Positions 36,452-45,540 of a stretch of DNA of 64,000 nucleotides are shown here, piece by piece (the stretch's first letter is position 1; every line of letters starts with the position of its first letter). This DNA is from Kitasatospora setae KM-6054 (GTDB taxonomy: Bacteria > Actinomycetota > Actinomycetes > Streptomycetales > Streptomycetaceae), in contig NC_016109.1 in the NCBI RefSeq assembly GCF_000269985.1, positions 5,580,001 through 5,644,000 on the forward strand. Reading direction: 5' to 3'. The position numbers and the translations under genes were made by a program. The notes under the pieces were generated by a model, which worked only from the letters and a program-made list of their open reading frames with translations, was not told the DNA's origin and ran no database searches.

Positions 36452-39136
36452 GTGAAGGCAATCCGCAGGTTCACCGTCCGCACCGTCCTGCCCGAACAAC
36501 TGCAGCCACTGCACGAGCTCGCGCTGAACCTCCGCTGGTCCTGGCACCCCGAGACGAGGGAGCTGTTCCGCTCCGTCGACCCGGACGTGTGGGCCGCCGT
36601 CGGAGAGGACCCGGTCCGACTGCTCGGCGAAGTGCCCGCCGCCCGACTCGCCGCGCTGGCCGGCGACCGACGCTTCCTGCGCCGCCTCGGCGACCTCTCC
36701 GACGAACTGCGCGACTACCTCACCGGACCGCGCTGGTACCAGGGCGCCACCGACCCGGCCGACCCCGAGGGGCCGCTGCCCGCCGGCATCGCCTACTTCT
36801 CCCCCGAGTACGGCATCGCCGCCGCCCTGCCGCAGTACTCCGGCGGCCTCGGCATCCTGGCCGGCGACCACCTCAAGGCCGCCTCCGACCTCGGCGTCCC
36901 GATCATCGGCGTCGGACTCTTCTACCGGCACGGCTACTTCCGGCAGTCCCTGGACCGCGACGGCTGGCAGCAGGAGCGCTACCCCCTGCTCGACCCCGAC
37001 GCGCTCGCCGTCACCCTGCTGCGCGAACCCGACGGCACCCCCTGCCGGATCGACCTCGCCCTCCCCGGCGGCCGCACCCTCGCCGCCCAGGTCTGGCGCG
37101 CCCAGGTCGGCCGGGTCCCGCTGCTGCTGCTCGACTCCGACGTCGAGGCCAACAGCCCCGCCGAACGCGACGTCACCGACCGGCTCTACGGCGGCGGCAG
37201 CGAGCACCGGCTGCTGCAGGAAATACTGCTGGGCATCGGCGGCGTCCGCGCCGTCCGCACCTACTGCCGGCTCACCGGCCACCCCGAGCCCGAGGTCTTC
37301 CACACCAACGAGGGCCACGCCGGCTTCCTCGGCCTGGAGCGGATCGGCGAACTCACCACCGCCCACCCCGGACTCGGCTTCGCCGACGCCCTGGAGGCCG
37401 TCCGGGCCGGCACCGTGTTCACCACCCACACGCCCGTCCCGGCCGGCATCGACCGCTTCGACCGCGAGCTGGTCGCCCGGCACTTCGGCGGCGACGCCGC
37501 GCTGCCCGGCGTCCCCGTCGACCAGGTGCTCGCGCTCGGCGCCGAGAGCTGGAGCGGCGGCGACCCCAAGCTGTTCAACATGGCCGCGATGGGCCTGCGG
37601 CTCGCCCAGCGCGCCAACGGCGTCTCCACCCTGCACGGCGCCGTCAGCCGGGAGATGTTCCGCGGCCTGTGGCCCGGGTTCGACGCGCCCGAGGTCCCGA
37701 TCACCTCGATCACCAACGGCGTGCACGCCCCCACCTGGATCGACCCCGCCGTCGTCCGGCTCGGCGCCACCGAGATCGGCCAGCAGCGCGCCGAGGACGC
37801 GATGGCCGTCGGCACCGCCCCGCAGTGGACCGGCCTGGAGCGGATCGGCAACGCCGAGGTCTGGGAACTGCGCCGCGCGCTGCGCGCCCAGCTCGTCGAC
37901 GAGGCCCGCCGCCGGCTGCGCGCCTCCTGGAAGCAGCGCGGCGCCGGCGAGGCCGAACTCGGCTGGACCGGCGGCGTCCTCGACGCCGACGTGCTGACCA
38001 TCGGCTTCGCCCGCCGCGTCCCCTCCTACAAGCGCCTCACCCTGATGCTGCGCGACCCGGCCCGGCTGCGCCGGCTGCTGCTCGACCCCGAGCGGCCCGT
38101 GCAGATCGTCATCGCCGGCAAGGCGCACCCCGCCGACGACGGCGGGAAACGGCTCATCCAGCAGCTGGTCGCGTTCGCCGACGACCCCGCCGTCCGGCAC
38201 CGGATCGTCTTCCTGCCCGACTACGACATGGCGATGGCCAAGACGCTGTACCCCGGCTGCGACGTCTGGCTGAACAACCCGCTGCGCCCGCTGGAGGCCT
38301 GCGGCACCTCCGGGATGAAGGCCGCGCTGAACGGCTGCCTCAACCTGTCCATCCTGGACGGGTGGTGGGACGAGTGGTACGACGGCCAGAACGGCTGGGC
38401 CATCCCCACCGCCGACGGCGGCACCGGCGAGGGCGTCGTCGACCCGGAGAGCAAGGAGGCCGAGCGGCGCGACGACATCGAGGCCGCCGCGCTCTACGAC
38501 CTGATCGAGCACCAGGTCGCCGCCCGGTTCTACGACCGCGGCGCGGACGGCCTCCCGCACCGCTGGATCTCCATGGTCCGGCACACCCTGGTCACCCTCG
38601 GCCCCAAGGTGCTGGCCGGCCGGATGGTCCGCGAGTACGTCGAGCGGCTGTACGCCCCGGCGGCCTCGGCCAAGCGGCGGCTGGAGGGGCCGGCCGGCGA
38701 CTACGCGGCGGCGAAGGCCCTGGCCGGCTGGAAGGCCGGCGTCCGCGAGGCGTGGCCCGCGGTGCGGGTCGAGCACGTCGAGGCGGACGGGGCGGGCGAG
38801 GCCCAGGAGCTCGGCGCGACGCTCGCGCTGCGGGTCCAGGTCAACCTCGGCCGGCTCGGACCGGACGACGTCGAGGTCCAGGTGGTCGCCGGGCGGGTCG
38901 ACGAGAGCGACCGGATCTCCGAGGCGACCACGCTCGCGCTCAAGCCCGCGGGCGGCGGCACCGACCTCGACGGCCGGATCCGCTACGAGGGCCACCTCGA
39001 ACTCTCCCGCACCGGCCCGTTCGGCTACACCGTCCGGATCCTGCCCACCCACCCGCGGCTCGCCTCGGTCGCCGAACTGGGCCTGCTGGCCGCCCCGGCG
39101 GAGACCGGCGGGATGGACGCGGGCGTGCTCAGGTAA
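36452..39136 (+). CDS. glgP: Alpha-glucan phosphorylase
   Basis: An 894-aa GT35 phosphorylase of the actinobacterial type, releasing glucose-1-phosphate from alpha-1,4-glucan ends. It starts VKAIRRFTVR with an N-terminal DUF3417 segment; the catalytic core has YSGGLGILAGDHLKAASD, NEGHA, and the pyridoxal-phosphate segment CGTSGMKAALNG with the Schiff-base Lys. The GTG at 36452 agrees with homologues, although the open frame reaches far upstream. It is divergent from glgE and opposes it, being degradative against synthetic. A terminator follows. Confidence 0.96.
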   Translation: MKAIRRFTVRTVLPEQLQPLHELALNLRWSWHPETRELFRSVDPDVWAAVGEDPVRLLGEVPAARLAALAGDRRFLRRLGDLSDELRDYLTGPRWYQGATDPADPEGPLPAGIAYFSPEYGIAAALPQYSGGLGILAGDHLKAASDLGVPIIGVGLFYRHGYFRQSLDRDGWQQERYPLLDPDALAVTLLREPDGTPCRIDLALPGGRTLAAQVWRAQVGRVPLLLLDSDVEANSPAERDVTDRLYGGGSEHRLLQEILLGIGGVRAVRTYCRLTGHPEPEVFHTNEGHAGFLGLERIGELTTAHPGLGFADALEAVRAGTVFTTHTPVPAGIDRFDRELVARHFGGDAALPGVPVDQVLALGAESWSGGDPKLFNMAAMGLRLAQRANGVSTLHGAVSREMFRGLWPGFDAPEVPITSITNGVHAPTWIDPAVVRLGATEIGQQRAEDAMAVGTAPQWTGLERIGNAEVWELRRALRAQLVDEARRRLRASWKQRGAGEAELGWTGGVLDADVLTIGFARRVPSYKRLTLMLRDPARLRRLLLDPERPVQIVIAGKAHPADDGGKRLIQQLVAFADDPAVRHRIVFLPDYDMAMAKTLYPGCDVWLNNPLRPLEACGTSGMKAALNGCLNLSILDGWWDEWYDGQNGWAIPTADGGTGEGVVDPESKEAERRDDIEAAALYDLIEHQVAARFYDRGADGLPHRWISMVRHTLVTLGPKVLAGRMVREYVERLYAPAASAKRRLEGPAGDYAAAKALAGWKAGVREAWPAVRVEHVEADGAGEAQELGATLALRVQVNLGRLGPDDVEVQVVAGRVDESDRISEATTLALKPAGGGTDLDGRIRYEGHLELSRTGPFGYTVRILPTHPRLASVAELGLLAAPAETGGMDAGVLR

Positions 39137-39147
39137 GCCGTCCGTTC

Positions 39148-39178
39148 GGTCCCCTTCCGGCCCGGCCGGAAGGGGACC
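39148..39178. terminator. Bidirectional terminator hairpin
   Basis: A perfect 13-bp stem (39148-39160 with 39166-39178) with a 5-nt loop between convergent glgP and the ABC exporter gene. Confidence 0.9.
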
Positions 39179-39193
39179 CGGGCGGCCGGGCCG

Positions 39194-40936
39194 CTAGGTC
39201 GTGCGCCAGGTGTGCCAGAGGTCGGCGTACGGGCCGCCCGCGGCGAGCAGGTCCTCGTGCGGGCCGAGGTCGGTGAGCCGGCCGTGGGTGAGGACGGCGA
39301 CCCGGTCGGCGTCGTGGGCGGTGTGCAGCCGGTGCGCGATGGCGATGACGGTGCGGCCGGTGAGGGCGGCGGCGAGGGCGCGTTCGGTGTGGCGGGCGGT
39401 GGCGGGGTCGAGCAGGGCGGTGGCCTCGTCGAGGACCAGGGTGTGCGGGTCGGCCAGGATCACCCGGGCCAGCGCGAGCTGCTGGGCCCGGGCGCCGTCG
39501 AGGCGGGTCGCGGTCGGGCCGAGCTCGGTGTCGAGGCCGGCCGGGAGCTCGTCGTGCTGCCAGCCGACCGCGTCCAGCGCGGCGGTCAGGGCGGTGTCGT
39601 CGGCCGCGGGGGCGGCCATCCGCAGGTTGTCGCGGAGGGTGCCGAGGAAGACGTGGTGCTCCTGGGTGACCAGGACGACCTGGCGGCGCAGCCGCTCCGG
39701 GGAGAGGTCGGCGAGCGGGACGCCGCCGACGGTGACGCCGCCGGTGCGCGGGCGGTCGACGCCGGCCAGCAGCCGGCCCAGGGTGGTCTTGCCGGAGCCG
39801 GAGGGGCCGACCACGGCGAGGCGCTCGCCCGGGGTCAGGTCCAGGTCGAGGCCGTGCAGCACGTCCGGCCCGTCCGGGTAGGCGTAGCGGACGCCGGTGA
39901 CCCTGATCCGGTCGTCGGCGGGCTCGTCCGCCCCGGTACGGGCCTGCGCGGGCAGGCCGGCGCCGGCCGGGGCCAGGCCCTCGACCCGGGCGTACGCGGC
40001 GGTGCTGCTCTGCAGGCCCTCCAGCAGGATGACGATGGTGTCCAGCGGGTCCGCGAGCCGGTGCAGGTACAGCGCGGCGGAGACGGCCGCGCCGAGGGAG
40101 ACGGTGTGCCCGGCGACCAGGACGGCGGCGACCGGGAGGACCAGCACGGTCGGCACCGCGTACGAGGCGTTGATCACGGCGAAGAACCGCAGCCGCAGGT
40201 ACAGGGTGCGCGTCCGGGCCCGGTGCGCGGCGCCGACGGCCTCCCGGCCGGCGGCCAGCCGCTGCTCGCGCAGGCCGAGCGCGTCGACGGTGCGGGCGCC
40301 GTGCGCCGTGGCGGACAGCGTCTCGGCGAGGCCGGCGGTCGCGCCGCGGTCGGCCAGGTAGGCGGGGCGCGAGCGGCGCAGGTACCAGCGGGAGCCGAGG
40401 ACGATGCCGACGATGCCGACCAGCCCGCAGGCGCCGAGCAGCGGGCTGACGGCGAGGACGGCGCCCAGCAGGAACAGCGCCTGCGCGCCGGCGATCAGCA
40501 GGTGGGGCGCGGCGTCCCGGAGGGTCTCGCCGACCGCGGTGGCGTCGGCCGTGCCGCGGGAGGTGAGGTCGCCGGCGCCGGCCCGCTCGGCGGTTCCGGC
40601 GGGCAGCGCGAAGACCCGGTCGAGGAGCTGCTCGCGGACCTTCGCGGCCGCGCGCTCGCCGAACCGGTGCGCCAGGTAGGAAGCCTGGCGGCTGGTCAGG
40701 ATCTGGACGAGGGCGCAGCCGAGCAGCAGCAGGCCGAGCCGGTCGATGTCGGCGGCGGTGGCCCCGTCGGCGACCCGGTCGATGATCCGGCCGAGCAGCC
40801 AGGGCCCGGCCAGGCCGAGCAGGGCGGCCGCGGCGTTCAGGCCCAGGACGACGGCGAACGCCCGGCCGTCGGCCCGGACCAGCGCGGTGGCGGCCCGCCG
40901 CACCTGGCGGGTGGTGGCGATCGGCAGGGTGCTCAA
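39194..40936 (-). CDS. ABC exporter subunit (membrane domain + ATPase) with degenerate signature motif
   Basis: A 580-aa half-transporter: six membrane helices (about residues 30-310) and an ATPase domain (about 345-575). Walker A GPSGSGKTT, Walker B LVLDEATALLD with catalytic Glu, and the H-loop in IAHRLH are intact. However, the ABC signature is LDGARAQQ instead of LSGGQ. It pairs with the upstream gene, which has the opposite pattern, so the heterodimer should have one working site. The start is TTG at 40936 with GAGGAG five bases upstream. It ends close to the glgP terminator. The substrate is unknown; drug, lipid or peptide export is likely. Confidence 0.92.
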   Translation of the reverse strand: MSTLPIATTRQVRRAATALVRADGRAFAVVLGLNAAAALLGLAGPWLLGRIIDRVADGATAADIDRLGLLLLGCALVQILTSRQASYLAHRFGERAAAKVREQLLDRVFALPAGTAERAGAGDLTSRGTADATAVGETLRDAAPHLLIAGAQALFLLGAVLAVSPLLGACGLVGIVGIVLGSRWYLRRSRPAYLADRGATAGLAETLSATAHGARTVDALGLREQRLAAGREAVGAAHRARTRTLYLRLRFFAVINASYAVPTVLVLPVAAVLVAGHTVSLGAAVSAALYLHRLADPLDTIVILLEGLQSSTAAYARVEGLAPAGAGLPAQARTGADEPADDRIRVTGVRYAYPDGPDVLHGLDLDLTPGERLAVVGPSGSGKTTLGRLLAGVDRPRTGGVTVGGVPLADLSPERLRRQVVLVTQEHHVFLGTLRDNLRMAAPAADDTALTAALDAVGWQHDELPAGLDTELGPTATRLDGARAQQLALARVILADPHTLVLDEATALLDPATARHTERALAAALTGRTVIAIAHRLHTAHDADRVAVLTHGRLTDLGPHEDLLAAGGPYADLWHTWRTT

Positions 40937-40985
40937 CTGGGCTCCTCGGAGAGCGGGGCGACCGGGCGGGCGGGGCGGAGGGTGT

Positions 40986-42707
40986 TCAACTCGGCGCCCC
41001 GGTGGGGGAGTCGGCGTCGCGGGCGACCAGGGCGCGGTAGCCGGGGTGGGTGTGGAGCAGCTCCCGGTGGGTGCCGGTGGCGGCGACCTTGCCGTCGACC
41101 AGGTAGTGGACGGTGTCGGCCCGGTCGAGGAGCAGCGGCGAGGTGCTGGTGACCAGGGTGGTCCGGCCGGTCCGGGCGGCGCGCAGGCCGGCGGCCATCG
41201 CGGCCTCGGTGTGGGCGTCGACCGCGGAGGTGGGTTCGACGGCCAGCAGCACCTCCGGGTCGGCGGTCAGCGCGCGGGCCAGCCGCAGCCGTTGGCGCTG
41301 TCCGCCGGAGAGGTTGCGGCCGTCGGCGGCCACCGGGGCGTCCAGGCCGCCGGGCAGCGCGTCGTGGACGTCGCGGGCGGCGGCGTCGTCGATCGCGGCG
41401 AGCAGGGCGGCGTCCGGCGCGGGGGTGCGGCCGCGGACGGTCTCGCGGAGGGTGCCGGCGAACAGCGCGGCCTCGTTCTCGGCCAGCGCGATCCGGTCCC
41501 GGACGGCGGTCAGCGGCAGTGCGGTGAGCGGGGTGCCGCCCCACTCGGCGGCGGTGTCGGCGTCCAGCCGGGCCAGCCGCGCGGCGACGGCGGCGCTGTC
41601 GGCGGGGCGGGCGGAGGCGAGCACGGTCAGCTCGCCCGGGACGAGCCGGACGCCGGACTCGGGGTCGGCCAACTCGGCCGGCCCGGACGGGGGTTCGGCG
41701 GTGCCGGCGTCGGGCTCCGGGGTGAGGGCGAGGAAGGCGGTGACCCGGCGGGCGCAGACCAGCGCGCGGGCGACGTCCTGGCTGCCCTCCATCAGGAAGT
41801 AGACCGGGATGACCAGCACCGAGGTGTACCCGAAGACCGCGGCGAGCTGGCCGGGCGTCAGCTGGCCCTCGACGGCCAGCCGGGCGCCGAGCCAGGTGAC
41901 GGCGGCCAGCAGCAGCACCGGCAGGCCGGCGCCGAGGGCCTGGATCCAGCTGGTGACGGCGCCGACCCGGTAGCCCTCGGCGCGCAGCCGCCGGGACTCC
42001 TCCCGGTAGCGGCCCGCGTACGCCTCCTTGCCGCCCAGGCCGTTCAGCACCCGCAGCCCGCCGGCCAGGTCCTCGAAGCGGGAGGTCAGCCGGGCCTGGT
42101 GGTCGCGGTAGTCGCCCTCGGTCCGGCGCTGGCGGGCGAACAGCGGGCGCAGCGCGAGGCCGAGCAGCGGCAGGCCGAGCAGGATCACCAGCGCCAGCAG
42201 CGGCGAGAGGCCGAGCAGGACGGCGGCGACCGCCAGGTAGCAGACCAGCGCGCCGACGCCGGGCCCGACGACGGTCAGCGCCAGGGACATCCGCACCACG
42301 TCGGAGATGCCGATGGTGACCAGCTCGCCCGCGCTCACCCGGCGGGGCAGCGCCGCGCCCAGCCGGGTGCTGTGCCGCAGCACCACGGTGACGGTGCGGA
42401 AGGTGGCGTCGTTGCGGATCAGCGTCATGACGCGGTGCCGGTGCCAGGCGAGCAGCACGTTGAGCAGGCCGGCGCCGAGCATCGCGGCGGACCAGGCCAG
42501 CACGGTGCCGGTCCGGCCGGTGCGCAGCCCGTCGTCCACGGCGCGGGAGAGCAGGTACGGCTGGACGATCAGCCCGAGCATCCAGGCGGTGCCGACCAGG
42601 GTGCCGGTCAGCGAGCGGCGGAGCTGGCTGGTGGCCAGCCACACCAGGAAGCGGAGCGGGCTGCGGATGTCTGGCTCGCCGGGCTCGCCGGCCGTCGGGT
42701 CGTTCAC
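40986..42707 (-). CDS. ABC exporter subunit with lost Walker A and B motifs
   Basis: A 573-aa half-transporter: membrane domain (about residues 20-310) and a decayed ATPase domain. The region where Walker A should be reads LASARPADSAAVAARL without the GxxxxGK[ST] pattern. Walker B reads LLAVEPTSAVD, with Val for the Asp. The signature LSGGQRQRLRLARAL is perfect. It therefore probably cannot bind ATP well itself but completes the partner's site. The GTG at 42707 fits the start of the family. The partner gene follows after 49 bp. Confidence 0.9.
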   Translation of the reverse strand: MNDPTAGEPGEPDIRSPLRFLVWLATSQLRRSLTGTLVGTAWMLGLIVQPYLLSRAVDDGLRTGRTGTVLAWSAAMLGAGLLNVLLAWHRHRVMTLIRNDATFRTVTVVLRHSTRLGAALPRRVSAGELVTIGISDVVRMSLALTVVGPGVGALVCYLAVAAVLLGLSPLLALVILLGLPLLGLALRPLFARQRRTEGDYRDHQARLTSRFEDLAGGLRVLNGLGGKEAYAGRYREESRRLRAEGYRVGAVTSWIQALGAGLPVLLLAAVTWLGARLAVEGQLTPGQLAAVFGYTSVLVIPVYFLMEGSQDVARALVCARRVTAFLALTPEPDAGTAEPPSGPAELADPESGVRLVPGELTVLASARPADSAAVAARLARLDADTAAEWGGTPLTALPLTAVRDRIALAENEAALFAGTLRETVRGRTPAPDAALLAAIDDAAARDVHDALPGGLDAPVAADGRNLSGGQRQRLRLARALTADPEVLLAVEPTSAVDAHTEAAMAAGLRAARTGRTTLVTSTSPLLLDRADTVHYLVDGKVAATGTHRELLHTHPGYRALVARDADSPTGAPS

Positions 42708-42771
42708 GGAGCGAGCGTAGCGGCGGGCTGCGGGGCGGCTCGAACGAATTCGGGGCCGGCGGGAGGGAGGG

Positions 42772-42799
42772 GCGGGCCCCGGCCGGCGCCGGGGCCCGC
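42772..42799 (-). terminator. Terminator hairpin after a decayed gene
   Basis: A perfect 12-bp GC stem with a 4-nt loop (42772-42783 with 42788-42799), just after the last recognisable codon of the pseudogene and upstream of the ABC exporter operon. Confidence 0.75.
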
Positions 42800-42809
42800 G
42801 GGGACGTCG

Positions 42810-43302
42810 GTTGACGGCGAAGCAGTACGCGCGGTGGCTGAGTTCGATGCCGTCCTTGGTGGTCGCGTAGGACTCCAGCACGTACCAGTCGCCGGCCGGC
42901 GGGGTCCGGCTGATGTCGGCCTCGCCGTGCGGACCGGCCGGGACGGTGGTCCATTGGTCGGACCAGCCGAAGCGGTAGGTGTAGCTCGCGATCTGGGCCC
43001 CCTTGATCTTCGGGGCGAAGTGGAACGTGCCGGGGGTGCCGGCCGCGCCGCCGTAGTTCTCCTCCGGGAAGTCCGCGGAGGTGACCGTCGGGGTGGTGTC
43101 GATCGGCTCCGACCAGCGGGCCCGGCGTGGCGCCGTGCCGGACGAGGGTGCCGTCCTGCGCCGGGTCGGCGGTCCGCCAGTGCGCGAACTCCTCGTCCAG
43201 CGGCCACGCCGACGGGTCGGTGTGGTTGGCGGCGCCCGAGACCGAGGGCCCGCCGTACGGGCCGTCGTGCACCACGGCCGGGGCGGCCGGGTCGGTGGCG
43301 CG
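42810..43302 (-). pseudogene. Frameshifted remnant of a secreted-protein gene
   Basis: Minus-strand coding-like sequence in two frames. One frame gives HTDPSAWPLDEEFAHW at about 43123-43302; after a shift near 43120 another gives a beta-sandwich-like stretch (SEPIDTTPTVTSADFPEENY, GTFHFAPKIKG, YTYRFGWSDQW, GDWYVLESYATTKDGIELSH) ending near FAVN at 42810. The style is that of a large streptomycete extracellular protein. It has no intact start or full domain. The family was not identified. The stretch 43303-43471 holds nothing recognisable. Confidence 0.55.
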
Positions 43303-43471
43303 GGGGAGGCCGCCGTCAGGCCGGCGCGCAGGAGCCGGGCCGGGGTGTGCGTCGGGGATTCCCCTCCGGAAGGCCCGGGCCGACGCGCTGCCGGACCGGG
43401 CTCCGGGGAGCGTACTGCACACGGCCGACCGGTCGGAGCGGACAACTCCGCCCGCCGGGGGCGGGGGTGGA

Positions 43472-45421
43472 CTACGAGGCGTAGACCTGGAGTCGGGCGA
43501 CCTGGCCGGCCGGCCAGCCGGTGTTGGCGGTGAAGACCAGGCGCAGGTGGCGGGTGCCGGTTCCGGCCGGGAGGGTGAGGGTGGCGCTGTTGCCGGTCGC
43601 CGGGTCGAAGACGTACCCGGCGGGGGCGAGCAGGCGGGTGAAGGCGGTTCCGTCGGTGCTGCCCTGCACCTCCACGGTCTGGGTGCGGGCGGCCCAGGCG
43701 GCGGCCGGGGGAACGGCGAGGACGATCCGGCGCACCGGGAGGACGGAGCCGAGATCGGTCCGCAGCCACTGCGGGAAGGCGTTGTTGACGCTCTCCCAGT
43801 AGCTGTTCGGGTCGCCGTCGACCGCGTTGCCGGAGCCGTAGCCCTGGGTGTGGCCGCTCTCCGCGGTGGGGCGGCCCAGCGCCAGGTCGCCGGTGGGGAC
43901 GGTGGCGGCGGAGGTGGTCGCGGTGACCTGGGCGGAGGCGGCGGAGAGGTTGCCCGCCGCGTCCAGCGCCCGGACGGTGAAGGCGTACGCGGTGGCCGGG
44001 GACAGGCCGGTGACGGTGGCCGAGGTGGCGGCGGTGGCGGCCGCGACCGCGCCGCCGAGCAGGACCCGGTAGCCGGTGACGGCCACGTCGTCGGTGGCGG
44101 CGTTCCAGGCCAGCGAGACCGTGGTGTCGCTCTGCCCGGTCACCCGCAGGCCGCCCGGCGCGGTCGGGGCGGTGGTGTCCGGCGCGGTCGGGAACGGCTG
44201 GGTCGGGCGGGCGGCCGTCACCGGCAGCTGCCCCTTGAGCATCCGGCCGCCGTCGCCGGTCAGCCGCAGGTAGTAGTCCGAGGAGCAGGCCGTGCCGTCC
44301 TCGTCCAGCGCCAGGAAGCCGGACCCGGCGGGCAGCCAGGCCCGGGACTCGGCGGTCTTGGCGATCTGGTTGCCCTCGTTGTACTCGTCGAACATCGAGA
44401 CGTACGCGGAGGCCGCCCCGGCCCGGGCCATGTTGTAGAACTGCCGCCACATGAAGTCGCCGTGCGCCCGCTGCCGGTCGCCGACCCCGCCGGGCAACAC
44501 GCACGGCTGGTAGTCGATGCCGTGCGCGGCGCACTCGGCCAAGTCCGGGACGGTGGCGACGTTGTAGAAGTTGTCGGCGTCCGCCGCGCTGCCGATCCGG
44601 CCGACCAGCCAGGGCGAGAGCATGTCGAAGGCGTGGTAGACGTCCGAGAAGCCGGCCCGGGAGTCACGGTCGCCGGTGCGCCACCAGGTCGGCACCCCGC
44701 CGATCACGTAACAGCCCTGCGCCTTGAACCAGTTGAGGACGTCCAGGCACTGGGCGGGGGTGAACGGGCGCTGGTTGTCGTTGAAGCCGAAGCCCCAGAC
44801 GCACACCACCGGCTTCCCGTTCTGCCGGGCGTACGCGGGCGAGGCGGTGTGCGCGCTCATCTTGTTCGTCCAGTCGGCTTTGATGTCCGACTGCATGGTG
44901 GTCCAGTCCGAGACGTCGTACATGAGGTAGAACTTCACGCCCTGGGACTCCGCCGCGCTGCGCACCCTGCCCGCCATCGCGTCCCGGGTCGGGCCCTCGC
45001 CGCCGGTCGGGTCGAAGCGCTGGAGGGCGGCGGTGTCGATGCCGTACTGCTTCATCCAGCGGAAGTGCAGGTCGACGGTGGACTGGTCGTAGGAGGAGAA
45101 CAGGGCGGCCTGCTGGCCGTTCTCCAGGTTCGCGAAGGCGGTGGCGTACGTCTTCGGGTACTCGCGGACGTCCGGCCAGGCGACGATGGACTTGTTGGTG
45201 TTCGAGGGCGCCTGGCCCCAGTTCTGCGCCCAGTGCCACCAGCCGTTGATCGGGGCGCCGTCGCCCGGGCAGGCGAACCAGCCCTGGTAGCCGACCGTCA
45301 CCTTGCCGACCACGTCGCCCGGCGCGCTCGCGGCGCGGGCCGGGGCCTCGCCCAGGGCCAGGCCCGTCGCGAGGCCCGCCGCTGCCGCCGCCTGTAGGAA
45401 CACCCGTCGCGATACCACCAT
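43472..45421 (-). CDS. Tat-exported GH71/GH99-like protein with FN3 and F5/8-type (CBM32-like) domains
   Basis: A 649-aa secreted protein. A twin-arginine signal (SRRVFLQAAAAAGLATGLAL) is followed by a GH71/GH99-like catalytic domain (about residues 35-385) opening with GKVTVGYQGWFACPGDGAP, a fibronectin III domain (about 410-500) and a discoidin-type F5/8 carbohydrate-binding domain (about 510-649, DLALGRPTAESGHTQGYGSG). Relatives act on alpha-mannans or alpha-1,3-glucans, often fungal; the substrate here is a guess. The ATG has GGAGG seven bases upstream. It has its own promoter with two palindromes, apart from the nitrogen operon above it. Confidence 0.87.
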   Translation of the reverse strand: MVVSRRVFLQAAAAAGLATGLALGEAPARAASAPGDVVGKVTVGYQGWFACPGDGAPINGWWHWAQNWGQAPSNTNKSIVAWPDVREYPKTYATAFANLENGQQAALFSSYDQSTVDLHFRWMKQYGIDTAALQRFDPTGGEGPTRDAMAGRVRSAAESQGVKFYLMYDVSDWTTMQSDIKADWTNKMSAHTASPAYARQNGKPVVCVWGFGFNDNQRPFTPAQCLDVLNWFKAQGCYVIGGVPTWWRTGDRDSRAGFSDVYHAFDMLSPWLVGRIGSAADADNFYNVATVPDLAECAAHGIDYQPCVLPGGVGDRQRAHGDFMWRQFYNMARAGAASAYVSMFDEYNEGNQIAKTAESRAWLPAGSGFLALDEDGTACSSDYYLRLTGDGGRMLKGQLPVTAARPTQPFPTAPDTTAPTAPGGLRVTGQSDTTVSLAWNAATDDVAVTGYRVLLGGAVAAATAATSATVTGLSPATAYAFTVRALDAAGNLSAASAQVTATTSAATVPTGDLALGRPTAESGHTQGYGSGNAVDGDPNSYWESVNNAFPQWLRTDLGSVLPVRRIVLAVPPAAAWAARTQTVEVQGSTDGTAFTRLLAPAGYVFDPATGNSATLTLPAGTGTRHLRLVFTANTGWPAGQVARLQVYAS

Positions 45422-45479
45422 GCCGCTGCCTCCGCCCGGTTGACGACGTCTTGTCAGGTCCGCGACCCGACGACCCGGG

Positions 45480-45523
45480 AGCGTAACGGCGTTGACATCG
45501 AGCGGCAACATGTTGGACGTCCA
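45480..45523 (-). promoter_or_regulatory. Promoter and operators of the GH71/GH99-like gene
   Basis: On the minus strand TTGCCG (45503-45508) and TACGCT (45480-45485) are separated by exactly 17 bp and make a good promoter 59 bp upstream of the ATG. Overlapping its -35 side are two 10-bp perfect palindromes, CAACATGTTG (45506-45515) and TGGACGTCCA (45514-45523), plausible LacI- or GntR-type operators for sugar control. Confidence 0.55.
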
Positions 45524-45540
45524 TTGCAAAAATTGGATTG

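Noticed and set aside
44709..44711. TTA codon in the GH71/GH99-like gene
   Set aside because: It spans Cys and Tyr codons and is not in frame.
45492..45497. TTGACA as a -35 of a plus-strand promoter
   Set aside because: No -10 at the right distance and no plus-strand gene follows; the opposite strand carries a better-spaced promoter for the hydrolase.
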